From positions 186,001 through 250,000 of the forward strand of contig JADJEK010000024.1 of the NCBI GenBank assembly GCA_016709145.1: a stretch of DNA of 64,000 bases, given 5' to 3'. Origin of the DNA: Planctomycetota bacterium. Its GTDB lineage: Bacteria; Planctomycetota; B15-G4; JADJEK01. Positions 25,770 to 33,712 of this stretch are shown piece after piece; within the stretch, counting starts at the first letter, position 1, and the number at the start of each line of letters is the position of its first letter. The notes beneath the pieces are model-generated. The model did not search any database and had not been told where the DNA came from. It saw only the letters and a list, made by a program, of their open reading frames with translations. The position numbers and the translations under genes are program-made.

Positions 25770-28156
25770 CACGCGTCCTCCGTCTCGGCTTCGATGACCT
25801 TCCACTCGTGGATGCCCGCCGCGAATCCGTCCTGCATGTCGACCTCGAGCTTCAGCGCGCGCGTCGTCAACGCGGGGAACTTCACGTCGCACCAGCGATC
25901 CTTCGCGATCGGGAACGCGGTCGCTCCGGCGACCGGGACCCAGGCGTCGCCATTCCGCGCGAGCAATCGCCACGCCTTCGGTACGCGGCACGCGCCGCGG
26001 CCGGTGTCGTCGAACCAGTACACCTTCACGCCGGACAGCGCGACCGGAGCGTCCCACGTGTACGCGACCCACTCGGTGCCACCCTCGTGGTTCCACCAGT
26101 GGCACAGCGCGGCCGGTTGCTCGTCGGATGCCGCGGGCTCGAGGCCGTCGCGGATGCCGTCGGGCTGACTGTTCCAATTCTTGAAGGAGACCTCGACTTT
26201 CGCGTCCGCTTCGAGCGCGTTCGCGCGCGGCGGCGCGGGAGTCGCGGGCATCCACACCTTCATCGCGCCGGGCTCGCGGTTGTCCCAGAACGCGTACGGG
26301 ATCGCGACGAGCTTCGCGGGCCGCGGCACGTCGAGCGTGCGGTAGAGCCCGCGTCGCCACGGCGGCGACTTCGCGACGCGCGCGTCGCCGACGAGGACGT
26401 TGATGCCGTCGAACAGATCGCTCCTGGCCACCGAGAACGGCGCCTCGAACGGAATGAAAACGTCGGACAACGGCTCGCTCTGATCGCATTGCTCGAACGC
26501 GTACACGAGCGGACCGACCATGAACGCCGAGAGTCCGCGCAGAGCCTTCGACTCGGGATGTGCTTCGACACGTCGTACGTTCAGCGACAGCTCGAGTTCG
26601 ATCACGTCGCCCGCCGCGAACGAGCGGCGCAGCACCGCGTAGCCTCTTTCGATCGGCGCCTCGACCTCGACGTCGTTGACTTGGATGCGCGCCTCGCTGC
26701 ACCACGCAGGGATGCGCAGATGCAGCGGAGTGTCGAGCGCACTCGTCGTCTTGATCTTCACCCAACCGTCGAGCGGGTACTCGGTCGTCACTTCGAGCGA
26801 GCCGAGCATGCGCGGTCCGCGCTCGATCGTCGCCTTGCCCTGCACGTAGAGGTTGACGCGCACGCCGTCGTTGCCGACTGCGTAGACGTAGTTGCCGAGT
26901 GCCGACAGCGTGCGCGCGACGTTCGGCGGACAGCACGCGCAACTGAACCACTCGGGCCGATGGTGATCACCGCGCGACTCGAGCGGATTGACGTAGAAGA
27001 AGCGCTTGCCGTCCTGCGACACGCCCGCGAGCACGCCGTTCATCAAGGCGATCTCGACCGCGTCGGCGTACTTGGCCTCGCCGAACAGCAGGTTCATGCG
27101 ATGGCTCCACTGCGCGAGCGCGATCGTCGCGCAGGTCTCCTGGTACGCGGTCAGCGTCGGCAGGTCGTAGTCCTCGGTGAAGCCTTCGTTCGAGCCCGAC
27201 GGCCCGATGCCGCCGGTCAGGAACGTGTTCTTCTCGGCGGTGTTCTTCCACACGCGCTTCAACATGCGCGCGAGGTCGCGATCTCCCGTGTGCGCGACGA
27301 CGTCGGTCGCGCCGGACAGCAGGTAGCCGAAGCGCACCGCGTGACCGACGACGCCGTTCAGCTCGCGCAGCGGGACCTGATCCTGGCAGTACCCGCCGTC
27401 GTAGTGCTCGAGCGGTTCGCCGTGCTCGACCGCGAAGAACTTCGATCCGCGCGTGTCGATGAAGTGGCGCGCGAGATCGACGTACTTCGTCTCACCGGTG
27501 ACGTCCGCGAGTTTGATCAGCGCGAGCTCGATCTCCGGATGGCCGCAGTAGCCGGGACGCTTGCCGTCGCCGGCCCCGAACGTCGCGCACAACAAGTCGG
27601 CGTACTTCGTCGCGACGTCGAGCAGGCTGCGCTTGCCGGTCGCGCGGAAGTGCGCCGCCGCGGCTTCGAACATGTGCCCGGCGCAGTACAGCTCGTGGTC
27701 GTCGCGCAAGTTCGTGAAGCGCCGCTCGGGCGCGTTCACCTGGTACCACGAGTTGACGTAGCCGTCGGGCCGCTGCGCCGCGGCGATCGTTGCGATGACG
27801 GCGTCGAGGCGCTGATCGAGCGCGGGATCCGGATCCGTCGCCAGCGAGTACGCGACGGCCTCGACGACCTTGTAGAGGTCGGAGTCCATGAACACCGGCC
27901 CCTCGTATCCGGTGCGTTCGCCGCGCGCGGCGCGCTCGAGATTGCGCAGGTTCCCGGCCTTCTCGAGCATGTCGAGGCTGTGCGCGAGCGACACGCGTCG
28001 ATTGACGTCGCGGCGTGGCGCGAACAGCCGATCCTCGATCGTCACGCGCGTGAACGGGACTTCGGTCAGTCGGACGAGATCGTCCGCGAACGCGGTCGAC
28101 GCGAACGAAAGCCCGACCAATGCGAGGGCGGCGACGAGGAGGCGAGAACGGATCAT
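25769..28156 (-). CDS. GH127-type beta-L-arabinofuranosidase (DUF1680)
   Basis: This 795-residue protein has a signal peptide (LLVAALALVGLSFASTAFA) and a full GH127 catalytic domain. The catalytic acid and zinc ligands appear as ETCATIALAQW (E340, C342) and FSCACCPPNVAR (C406, C408, C409), with the same C-x-C-C spacing as the characterised Bifidobacterium enzyme (C415, C417, C418). GH127 enzymes release L-arabinose from beta-linked arabinofuranosides using a cysteine nucleophile. The C-terminal part has a beta-rich module (VKVYWFDDTGRGACRVP) shared with the next gene. ATG 28156 is chosen for the signal peptide. It follows the permease by 37 bases. Confidence 0.92.
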   Translation of the reverse strand: MIRSRLLVAALALVGLSFASTAFADDLVRLTEVPFTRVTIEDRLFAPRRDVNRRVSLAHSLDMLEKAGNLRNLERAARGERTGYEGPVFMDSDLYKVVEAVAYSLATDPDPALDQRLDAVIATIAAAQRPDGYVNSWYQVNAPERRFTNLRDDHELYCAGHMFEAAAAHFRATGKRSLLDVATKYADLLCATFGAGDGKRPGYCGHPEIELALIKLADVTGETKYVDLARHFIDTRGSKFFAVEHGEPLEHYDGGYCQDQVPLRELNGVVGHAVRFGYLLSGATDVVAHTGDRDLARMLKRVWKNTAEKNTFLTGGIGPSGSNEGFTEDYDLPTLTAYQETCATIALAQWSHRMNLLFGEAKYADAVEIALMNGVLAGVSQDGKRFFYVNPLESRGDHHRPEWFSCACCPPNVARTLSALGNYVYAVGNDGVRVNLYVQGKATIERGPRMLGSLEVTTEYPLDGWVKIKTTSALDTPLHLRIPAWCSEARIQVNDVEVEAPIERGYAVLRRSFAAGDVIELELSLNVRRVEAHPESKALRGLSAFMVGPLVYAFEQCDQSEPLSDVFIPFEAPFSVARSDLFDGINVLVGDARVAKSPPWRRGLYRTLDVPRPAKLVAIPYAFWDNREPGAMKVWMPATPAPPRANALEADAKVEVSFKNWNSQPDGIRDGLEPAASDEQPAALCHWWNHEGGTEWVAYTWDAPVALSGVKVYWFDDTGRGACRVPKAWRLLARNGDAWVPVAGATAFPIAKDRWCDVKFPALTTRALKLEVDMQDGFAAGIHEWKVIEAETEDA

Positions 28157-28193
28157 CGCGGACTCCGGAAGGGGACGCGGAGAGCGGAACGCG

Positions 28194-29171
28194 TCAAGTG
28201 GACGGTGAGCGAGCCGACAGGCGCGTGGTGACTCGATGCTGTAGGCCGACGAACACGAGCAGCAGAACGCCGATCGCGACGCCCGTCCAGGCCGCATCCA
28301 GCGTTCCTTCGAAATCGATCAGCGTGCGGATCAAGCCGAGGATCAACACGCCGACGAGCGTGCCGGCCACCGAGCCGACGCCGCCCGACAACAGCGTGCC
28401 GCCGATCACGACCGCGGCGATGACGTCGAGCTCGAGCCCGACCGCCGACGCCGGGTCACCCGACGACTTGTACAGCGTGAACACGCAGCCCGCGGCCGCC
28501 GAACACAGACCAGCCAGTGCGTAAACCTGCACGACGCGGCGCGAGACCGGCACGCCCATCGAGCGCGCGGACTTCTCGCTGCCGCCGATCGCGAACACGT
28601 GGCGGCCGAACGGCGTGCGCGTCGCGACGACGATGCCGACGGCGAGCACGAACACGAACGCGAGCGCGCGCAGCGGCAGCGTCGCGCCGTCGCCGAGGTC
28701 GAGGACCGCGGACCGCGAACTCCACGTGAAGAACGGATGGTCGATCGCGAGGTTCTGCGGCGCGATGACGAAGCCGAGCGCGCGCACCGCGTACATCCCC
28801 GCGAGCGTGACGATGAACGCGGGCAACTCGAACGCGCGGATCAGCCAACCGTGGATCGTGCCGAGCAGTGCGCCGCACGGCAGCGCGACCGCGAACGCGA
28901 CCAACGGGTGCCAGCCGGCGTCCACGCGTGTCGCGACGAAGATGCTGGTCGCCGCGATCACGGCGCCGACCGACAGGTCGATGCCGCCCGCGAGGATCAC
29001 GAACGTCGCACCGACGGCGGCGATGCCGACGAACGAGTACTCGGCGAACAGGCTCGTGATCGTGCGCAGCGACGCGAAGTGTTCGTAGCGCGCCGCGCCG
29101 AACGCGAACATCGCACCGAGGATCGCCAGCGCGGACAGCAGCGGGACGTGCCGAGCGAGTCGATCGCGCAT
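28194..29171 (-). CDS. yjfF: Furanose ABC transporter permease, YjfF-like
   Basis: This 325-residue inner-membrane permease of the RbsC/BPD_transp_2 family has about nine hydrophobic segments, the conserved ILAGGIDLSVGAVIA motif and the cytoplasmic EAA-like segment ATRTPFGRHVFAIGGSEKSA. It is the second of two permeases, as in the E. coli YtfQRT-YjfF galactofuranose importer. ATG overlaps the upstream stop as TGATG. It should form the channel with the neighbouring YtfT-like subunit. Confidence 0.88.
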   Translation of the reverse strand: MRDRLARHVPLLSALAILGAMFAFGAARYEHFASLRTITSLFAEYSFVGIAAVGATFVILAGGIDLSVGAVIAATSIFVATRVDAGWHPLVAFAVALPCGALLGTIHGWLIRAFELPAFIVTLAGMYAVRALGFVIAPQNLAIDHPFFTWSSRSAVLDLGDGATLPLRALAFVFVLAVGIVVATRTPFGRHVFAIGGSEKSARSMGVPVSRRVVQVYALAGLCSAAAGCVFTLYKSSGDPASAVGLELDVIAAVVIGGTLLSGGVGSVAGTLVGVLILGLIRTLIDFEGTLDAAWTGVAIGVLLLVFVGLQHRVTTRLSARSPST

Positions 29172-30196
29172 CACGTCGCCCTCCGCAGCGCGAAGCGTCG
29201 GCGCATCACCGGCGACGCCAGCATGCAGACGAGCAGGATCACGAGCGCCTGCGGCAACGGAGCGACGTCGGCCGGCACGTCGCGCGCGTACAGCGTCGTC
29301 GTCAGCGTCTGCAAGAACACCGCGCCGACGGCGGCGCCGGCCAGCGAGAAGCGCCCGCCCGCCAGCGACGTGCCGCCGACGACGACGGCGAAGATCGCCG
29401 CGAGCTCGGCGTTCTGGCCGGCGTGGAAGGGGTCGGCTCCTTTGATGTTCGCGGCGACGATCAAGCCCGCGCATCCTGCGAGCAGACCCGACGCGACGTA
29501 CGCGCCCGCGATCAGCGTCTTCGCGCGCACGCCGGCGAGCCGCGCGGCCTCGGGATTGCCGCCGACGGCTTCGAGCAACATCCGCAGCGCCGTCTTGTGC
29601 ACGAGCAATGCGAGTCCGACCCACGCGACGACTGCGAGCAGGAACGGCGCCGGGACGCCGACGAGTCGGCCGTTGCCGATCCACTCGAGCGTTGCGTCGT
29701 GGAACGTCGCGATGCGGCTGTCCGTGATCATCTGCGCGAGGCCGCGTCCGGCGACCATCAGCACCAGCGTCGCGACGAACGGCTGCAGGCCGAGCCCGAC
29801 GACGAGCACGGCGTTCCACGCGCCGAGCGCGGCCGCGCACGCGAGCGCGAGGCCGATCGCTACGAGCGCGGGCGATCCCGCTTCGATCCGCGTCGCGGCG
29901 ACCGCTCCGGCCACGGCCATGATCGAGCCGACCGACAGATCGATGCCGCGCACCGCGACGACGAGCGTCATCCCGAGCGCGAGCAGCAGCGTTTTGCCCG
30001 AGTGGTTGAGGACGTCGATCAGCGCTCCGATCGGCGCGCCGTCGTGCCAGCCGACGTGCAAGAACCCGCCCGGTGCGAACGGCGCGCTCCAGCCGCGCGC
30101 GGCGATGTCGAACGCGGCGTTCGTCGTCAGCAACAGCGCGATGCCGAGCAACGGCCACGTGATCGGCGCGCGCGGGCGGGCGACGTCGACACTCAT
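29171..30196 (-). CDS. ytfT: Furanose ABC transporter permease, YtfT-like
   Basis: This 341-residue RbsC-family permease contains VRGIDLSVGSIMAVAGA, ITDSRIATFHD and the coupling segment AVGGNPEAARLAGVRAKT. The length and motif order fit E. coli YtfT. The start overlaps the ATPase stop codon as ATGA and its own stop overlaps the next start. The extra loop after the first helix (FAPGGFLHVGWHDGAP) is somewhat long. Confidence 0.88.
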   Translation of the reverse strand: MSVDVARPRAPITWPLLGIALLLTTNAAFDIAARGWSAPFAPGGFLHVGWHDGAPIGALIDVLNHSGKTLLLALGMTLVVAVRGIDLSVGSIMAVAGAVAATRIEAGSPALVAIGLALACAAALGAWNAVLVVGLGLQPFVATLVLMVAGRGLAQMITDSRIATFHDATLEWIGNGRLVGVPAPFLLAVVAWVGLALLVHKTALRMLLEAVGGNPEAARLAGVRAKTLIAGAYVASGLLAGCAGLIVAANIKGADPFHAGQNAELAAIFAVVVGGTSLAGGRFSLAGAAVGAVFLQTLTTTLYARDVPADVAPLPQALVILLVCMLASPVMRRRFALRRAT

Positions 30197-31713
30197 GCGT
30201 CGGCCTCGCTTCCGTGGCGCGCGGCGATGTGCCCGAGGATCGTCGGTCCGGCGACGGCGGCGCCTTCGAGTTGCGTGACGACGGCGCGATCTCGCAGCAC
30301 GAGCACGCGGTCGCAGACGCGGACGACTTCGTCGATCTCGGCGCTGACGAACACGACCGCGAGGCCGTCTTTCCGCAGCATCGTCACGAGTTCGAGGATC
30401 TCAGCCTTCGCGCCGACGTCGATGCCGCGCGTCGGTTCGTCGAGCAGCAGCACCTTCGGCGACAACGCGAGCCAGCGCGCGAGCAGCACCTTCTGCTGGT
30501 TCCCGCCCGACAGGCGTCCGACCGGCGTGTCGTGCGACGGCGTCTTGATGCGCAGCCGCTCGATCCAATGCGCGGCGAGCCGTTCTTGGGTCGCGCGCGG
30601 GATCGGTCGCAGCGCGCCGCGGCGGGCTTGCAGCGCGAGCACGAGGTTCTCGAGCACCGACGCTTCGAGCACGAGCCCGTCGTGCTTGCGGTCCTCGGGG
30701 CACAGCGCGAGGCCGGCCGCGATCGCCGCCCGGACCGATCCCGGCGGCACGACGACGCCGTCGACGCGCACTTGCCCGGAGTCCGGTGCGTCGGCTTGGA
30801 ACAGCAGGCGCACGAGCTCCGTGCGGCCCGAGCCGAGCAACCCGGCGAGCCCGAGCGCGTCGCCGCCTCGCATCGTGAACGACGTCGGCGCGATCGCGGG
30901 ACGGCGCGTGACGCGATCGACTGAGAGCCGGGATACGCCGTCGTCGACGCGCGGTGTGCCGCCGGGCGCCGATCCCGCGGTCGGCGCGATCGTGCGGCCC
31001 GTCATCGCTTCGACCAGCGCCGCGCGCGACAGCTCGCGCGCCGGCCACGTGCCGACGCGAGCGCCGTTGCGCAGCACGGTCACGCGATCGGCGACGCGCT
31101 CGACGTGGTCGAGGAAGTGCGTGATGAACACGATGCCGAGGCCTTGCGCGCGCAACTCCCGCAGCACGGCGAACAGGCGTTCGGTTTCGTCGGCGTCGAG
31201 GCTCGACGTCGGCTCGTCGAGGATCAGCACGCGACACGTCGCGTCGAGCGCCCGCGCGATCGCGACGAGTTGCTGCGTCGCGATCGTGCACACGCCGAGC
31301 GTGCGACCGACGTCGACGTCGACGCGCAGTCGTGCCAGCGCGGACTCGGCGCGTCGCCGCGTGGCCGCGCGATCGACGAACCCGAAGCGCGTCGGCTCGC
31401 GGCCGAGCGTGACGTTCTCGGCGATCGACAGGGTCGGGACGAGGTCGATCTCTTGGTGGACCGCACGGATGCCGAAGTCCTCGGCGTCACGCGGCGATCG
31501 CGGCGCGATCGGCGTCCCGGCCACGGCGAGCGACCCCGAGTCGACGCGCTGCAAGCCGGTGAACACGCGGATCAGCGTGCTTTTGCCGGCACCGTTCTCG
31601 CCCATCAGCGCGTGGACCTCGCCGGCGTTCAGCTCGAAGTCGACGCCATCGAGCGCGCGCACGCCCGGGAAGTCGACGACGATCCTGGAGGCGGCGAGGA
31701 GCGGGGTGGTCAT
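30193..31713 (-). CDS. ytfR: Sugar ABC transporter ATPase with two nucleotide-binding domains, YtfR-like
   Basis: This 506-residue tandem ABC protein has Walker A GENGAGKSTLIRV, signature region CTIATQQLVAIARAL and Walker B CRVLILDEPTSSLD in the first half. In the second half, the usual degenerate Walker A (GLLGSGRTELVRLLF) is followed by an intact signature LSGGNQQKVLLARWL and Walker B VLLLDEPTRGIDVGAK. This is the standard RbsA/MglA/YtfR architecture. The ATG at 31713 starts the domain; open frame further upstream is not coding. It energises uptake by the two permeases. Confidence 0.93.
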   Translation of the reverse strand: MTTPLLAASRIVVDFPGVRALDGVDFELNAGEVHALMGENGAGKSTLIRVFTGLQRVDSGSLAVAGTPIAPRSPRDAEDFGIRAVHQEIDLVPTLSIAENVTLGREPTRFGFVDRAATRRRAESALARLRVDVDVGRTLGVCTIATQQLVAIARALDATCRVLILDEPTSSLDADETERLFAVLRELRAQGLGIVFITHFLDHVERVADRVTVLRNGARVGTWPARELSRAALVEAMTGRTIAPTAGSAPGGTPRVDDGVSRLSVDRVTRRPAIAPTSFTMRGGDALGLAGLLGSGRTELVRLLFQADAPDSGQVRVDGVVVPPGSVRAAIAAGLALCPEDRKHDGLVLEASVLENLVLALQARRGALRPIPRATQERLAAHWIERLRIKTPSHDTPVGRLSGGNQQKVLLARWLALSPKVLLLDEPTRGIDVGAKAEILELVTMLRKDGLAVVFVSAEIDEVVRVCDRVLVLRDRAVVTQLEGAAVAGPTILGHIAARHGSEADA

Positions 31714-31833
31714 GCGATGCGGGAGAACGAGATTCGACTCGGTGGCTTCATGGTCTTGGAGAACAGCCCATCGTGCGATGGCTGCCCATGGGGCGGGCAG
31801 ACTAGCAGCACGCGCGCCTATACTGCCGACGCC

Positions 31834-32211
31834 ATGAGCGTGCTGCTGTCCACGAACCTCGACGATCCGACGTCCATCCCGTACTTCACGTGGGACGACC
31901 CGATGACCGTCGCCGAGATCCGATCGCGACTCCGCGAGCCGGCGTCGCCGGAACGGACGCGATTGCTCGCGAAGATCATGCGCGAGGCGCGCGACACCGA
32001 GGTCTGGAAGTTCACGACTCCGAACGAAGTGAGCGCGCAGTTCCCCCAACTCCGGATGTACCTGGGTCGCAGAAGGGCGTTCTGGGATTACCTACTCGGA
32101 GCGTGGCGCAAGTTCGGGTGGGTCGATGATCACCGAGACGCGGACGCGGCCGAACTCGACGACAACGACGCATCGGCGAAGTTCGAGTACAGACAAGACG
32201 GACGCGAGTGA
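31834..32211 (+). CDS. Small conserved hypothetical protein, opposite to the transporter operon
   Basis: This 125-residue protein has the layout WDDPMTVAEIRSRL, RTRLLAKIMREARDTEVWKF and PQLRMYLGRRRAFWDYLLGAWRKFGWV. Proteins of this kind recur as small orphan genes, often, from memory, next to AbiEii-type nucleotidyltransferase genes. No such partner is visible here. It runs antisense to the surrounding operon and separates ytfR from the binding-protein gene. It has an acidic tail (DADAAELDDND). The function is unknown. Confidence 0.65.
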   Translation: MSVLLSTNLDDPTSIPYFTWDDPMTVAEIRSRLREPASPERTRLLAKIMREARDTEVWKFTTPNEVSAQFPQLRMYLGRRRAFWDYLLGAWRKFGWVDDHRDADAAELDDNDASAKFEYRQDGRE

Positions 32212-32237
32212 TCGACGAGCCGCGGCGCGGCAGCGCG

Positions 32238-32417
32238 CTGGTGAGTCCGGCGGCTTCGCAGCCTCGGGGCCGCAGCCATGCAAGGTCACGGCTAACTCGG
32301 CGACTCGTGATCGCTGGCGAAGCCGACGCACATCGCACGCGCAACGCTGACCCGCAACACCTGTAAATACGGCGGCTGCCGCCGCCTCCGCACACCTGGT
32401 GAGTCCGGCGGCTTCGC
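32238..32417. repeat. 22-bp direct repeat flanking a GC hairpin
   Basis: CTGGTGAGTCCGGCGGCTTC plus GC occurs at 32238-32259 and 32396-32417. Between them a palindromic GGCGGCTGCCGCCGCC lies at 32371-32386. The same 16-mer recurs at 48633-48648 with similar flanking sequence. Confidence 0.75.
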
Positions 32418-32422
32418 TCGCC

Positions 32423-33379
32423 TCAGTACTGCCGCCCAGCGAGCACGGCTTCCGTGACTTGCTCTCGCGTGAACATGCCTTCTTGGGTCTGGATGCGGCG
32501 CGCGACCGTTTCGCCGCGGTGGAGCTTCTCGACGACGTCGAACAACTGGGGGCCGAGCAGCGGATTGCATTCGACCGAGCAGTTCAGCGTGCCCTCCTTC
32601 ATCGCGACGAACGCGTCCTTGACGCCGTCGATCGACACGACGAGGAGGTCCGTCCCGGGCTTGCGGCCGGCTTCCTGGATCGCCTGGATCGCGCCGAGCG
32701 CCATGTCGTCGTTGTGCGCGTAGAGCGCCGTGATCGAGGGTCCTTCGGGCGAACGCAGGAACGCCTCCATGACCTCCTTGCCCTTCGCGCGTGTGAAGTC
32801 GCCGGACTGACTCTTCGCGATCTTCAGCCCGGGATGCTGCGCGAGCACTTCCTCGAAACCCTTCTTGCGGTCGATCGCGGGCGCCGAACCGGGAGTTCCT
32901 TGGAGTTCGACGACCACGCCCTGGCCCTTCGTCGCTTCGGCGAGCCAGCGCGCGGCGCGTCGACCCTCCTCGACGAAGTCCGACCCGATGAAGCACTCGT
33001 ACAGCGACTCGTCGGTGACGGCGACCGCGCGATCGGTCAGCACGACGGGGATGCCGGCCTGCTTGATCTCTTCGAGCACCGGCTGCCAACCGGTCTCGAC
33101 GACCGGCGAGAACGCGATGACGTCGACGCGCTGCTGGATGAAGCTGCGCAGCGCGCGGATCTGGTTCTCCTGCTTGCCGCCGGCTTCGAGGAACACGAGG
33201 TCGATCCCGCGCTTCTTGGCCTCGGCCTTGATCGACGCGGTGTTCGCCGCGCGCCAACCCGACTCCGCGCCGATCTGCGAGAACCCGACGCGCAAGGCGC
33301 CGGTCGCCGTCGAGTCCGACTCCTTCGAACAGGCGGTCAGCAGGGCGAACGCGAACGCGGCGAACGTCGTGGCGCGCAT
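32423..33379 (-). CDS. ytfQ: Furanose-binding lipoprotein of an ABC importer, YtfQ-like
   Basis: This 318-residue solute-binding protein has a lipoprotein signal (AFALLTACS, lipidated C17). It follows E. coli YtfQ very closely: VGFSQIGAESGWRAA, KQENQIRALRSF, PVVETGWQPVLEEIK, VVELQGTPGSAPAIDRKKGF, SQSGDFTRAKGKEVMEAF, ALYAHNDDMALGAIQAI and SIDGVKDAFVAM. YtfQ binds galactofuranose, and furanose recognition would also suit arabinofuranose. ATG 33379 is fixed by the signal peptide. It lies upstream of ytfR but is separated by the antisense small gene, so it may be transcribed through or have its own terminator. Confidence 0.93.
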   Translation of the reverse strand: MRATTFAAFAFALLTACSKESDSTATGALRVGFSQIGAESGWRAANTASIKAEAKKRGIDLVFLEAGGKQENQIRALRSFIQQRVDVIAFSPVVETGWQPVLEEIKQAGIPVVLTDRAVAVTDESLYECFIGSDFVEEGRRAARWLAEATKGQGVVVELQGTPGSAPAIDRKKGFEEVLAQHPGLKIAKSQSGDFTRAKGKEVMEAFLRSPEGPSITALYAHNDDMALGAIQAIQEAGRKPGTDLLVVSIDGVKDAFVAMKEGTLNCSVECNPLLGPQLFDVVEKLHRGETVARRIQTQEGMFTREQVTEAVLAGRQY

Positions 33380-33712
33380 GGCGGGCTCCGGGCGTGGGGG
33401 AGCCGGGAATCTACCGCGCGCGCAAAGCTGCGTCGTCGTGGCGGGTGGTCTCACATTCGCCGATCGTGACGGTAGATGCGTTCGAACGACGTTGGGCGAG
33501 GCGCCGGCGTCCGCGGGGTCGGGCAGAATCGAACGGGCCAGGGGCAACCCGTGGCGTCCGAGGAACGGTTGGCCGGCCACGCCGAACTGCAGCAAACCTA
33601 CGAATGGCTGCCCCCCCTGGGCCCGACCGGGCAACACAAACAAGCAAATTGACATCGGCGGGGTTCGACGTACTGTTCGTTTCGACACAGGGTTGAACGA
33701 AGGGGCCACCGA
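33380..33712. promoter_or_regulatory. Divergent intergenic region upstream of ytfQ and the SBBP gene
   Basis: These 333 gene-free bases separate two divergent genes, so promoters for both must lie here. No clear -10/-35 pair or operator repeat could be picked out. An AAGGGG ribosome site stands before the plus-strand start. Confidence 0.4.

Noticed and set aside
25676..28231. 851-codon plus-strand open frame opposite the GH127 gene
   Set aside because: Low-complexity Arg-rich shadow caused by GC bias. The minus strand encodes a recognisable enzyme with signal peptide and catalytic cysteines.
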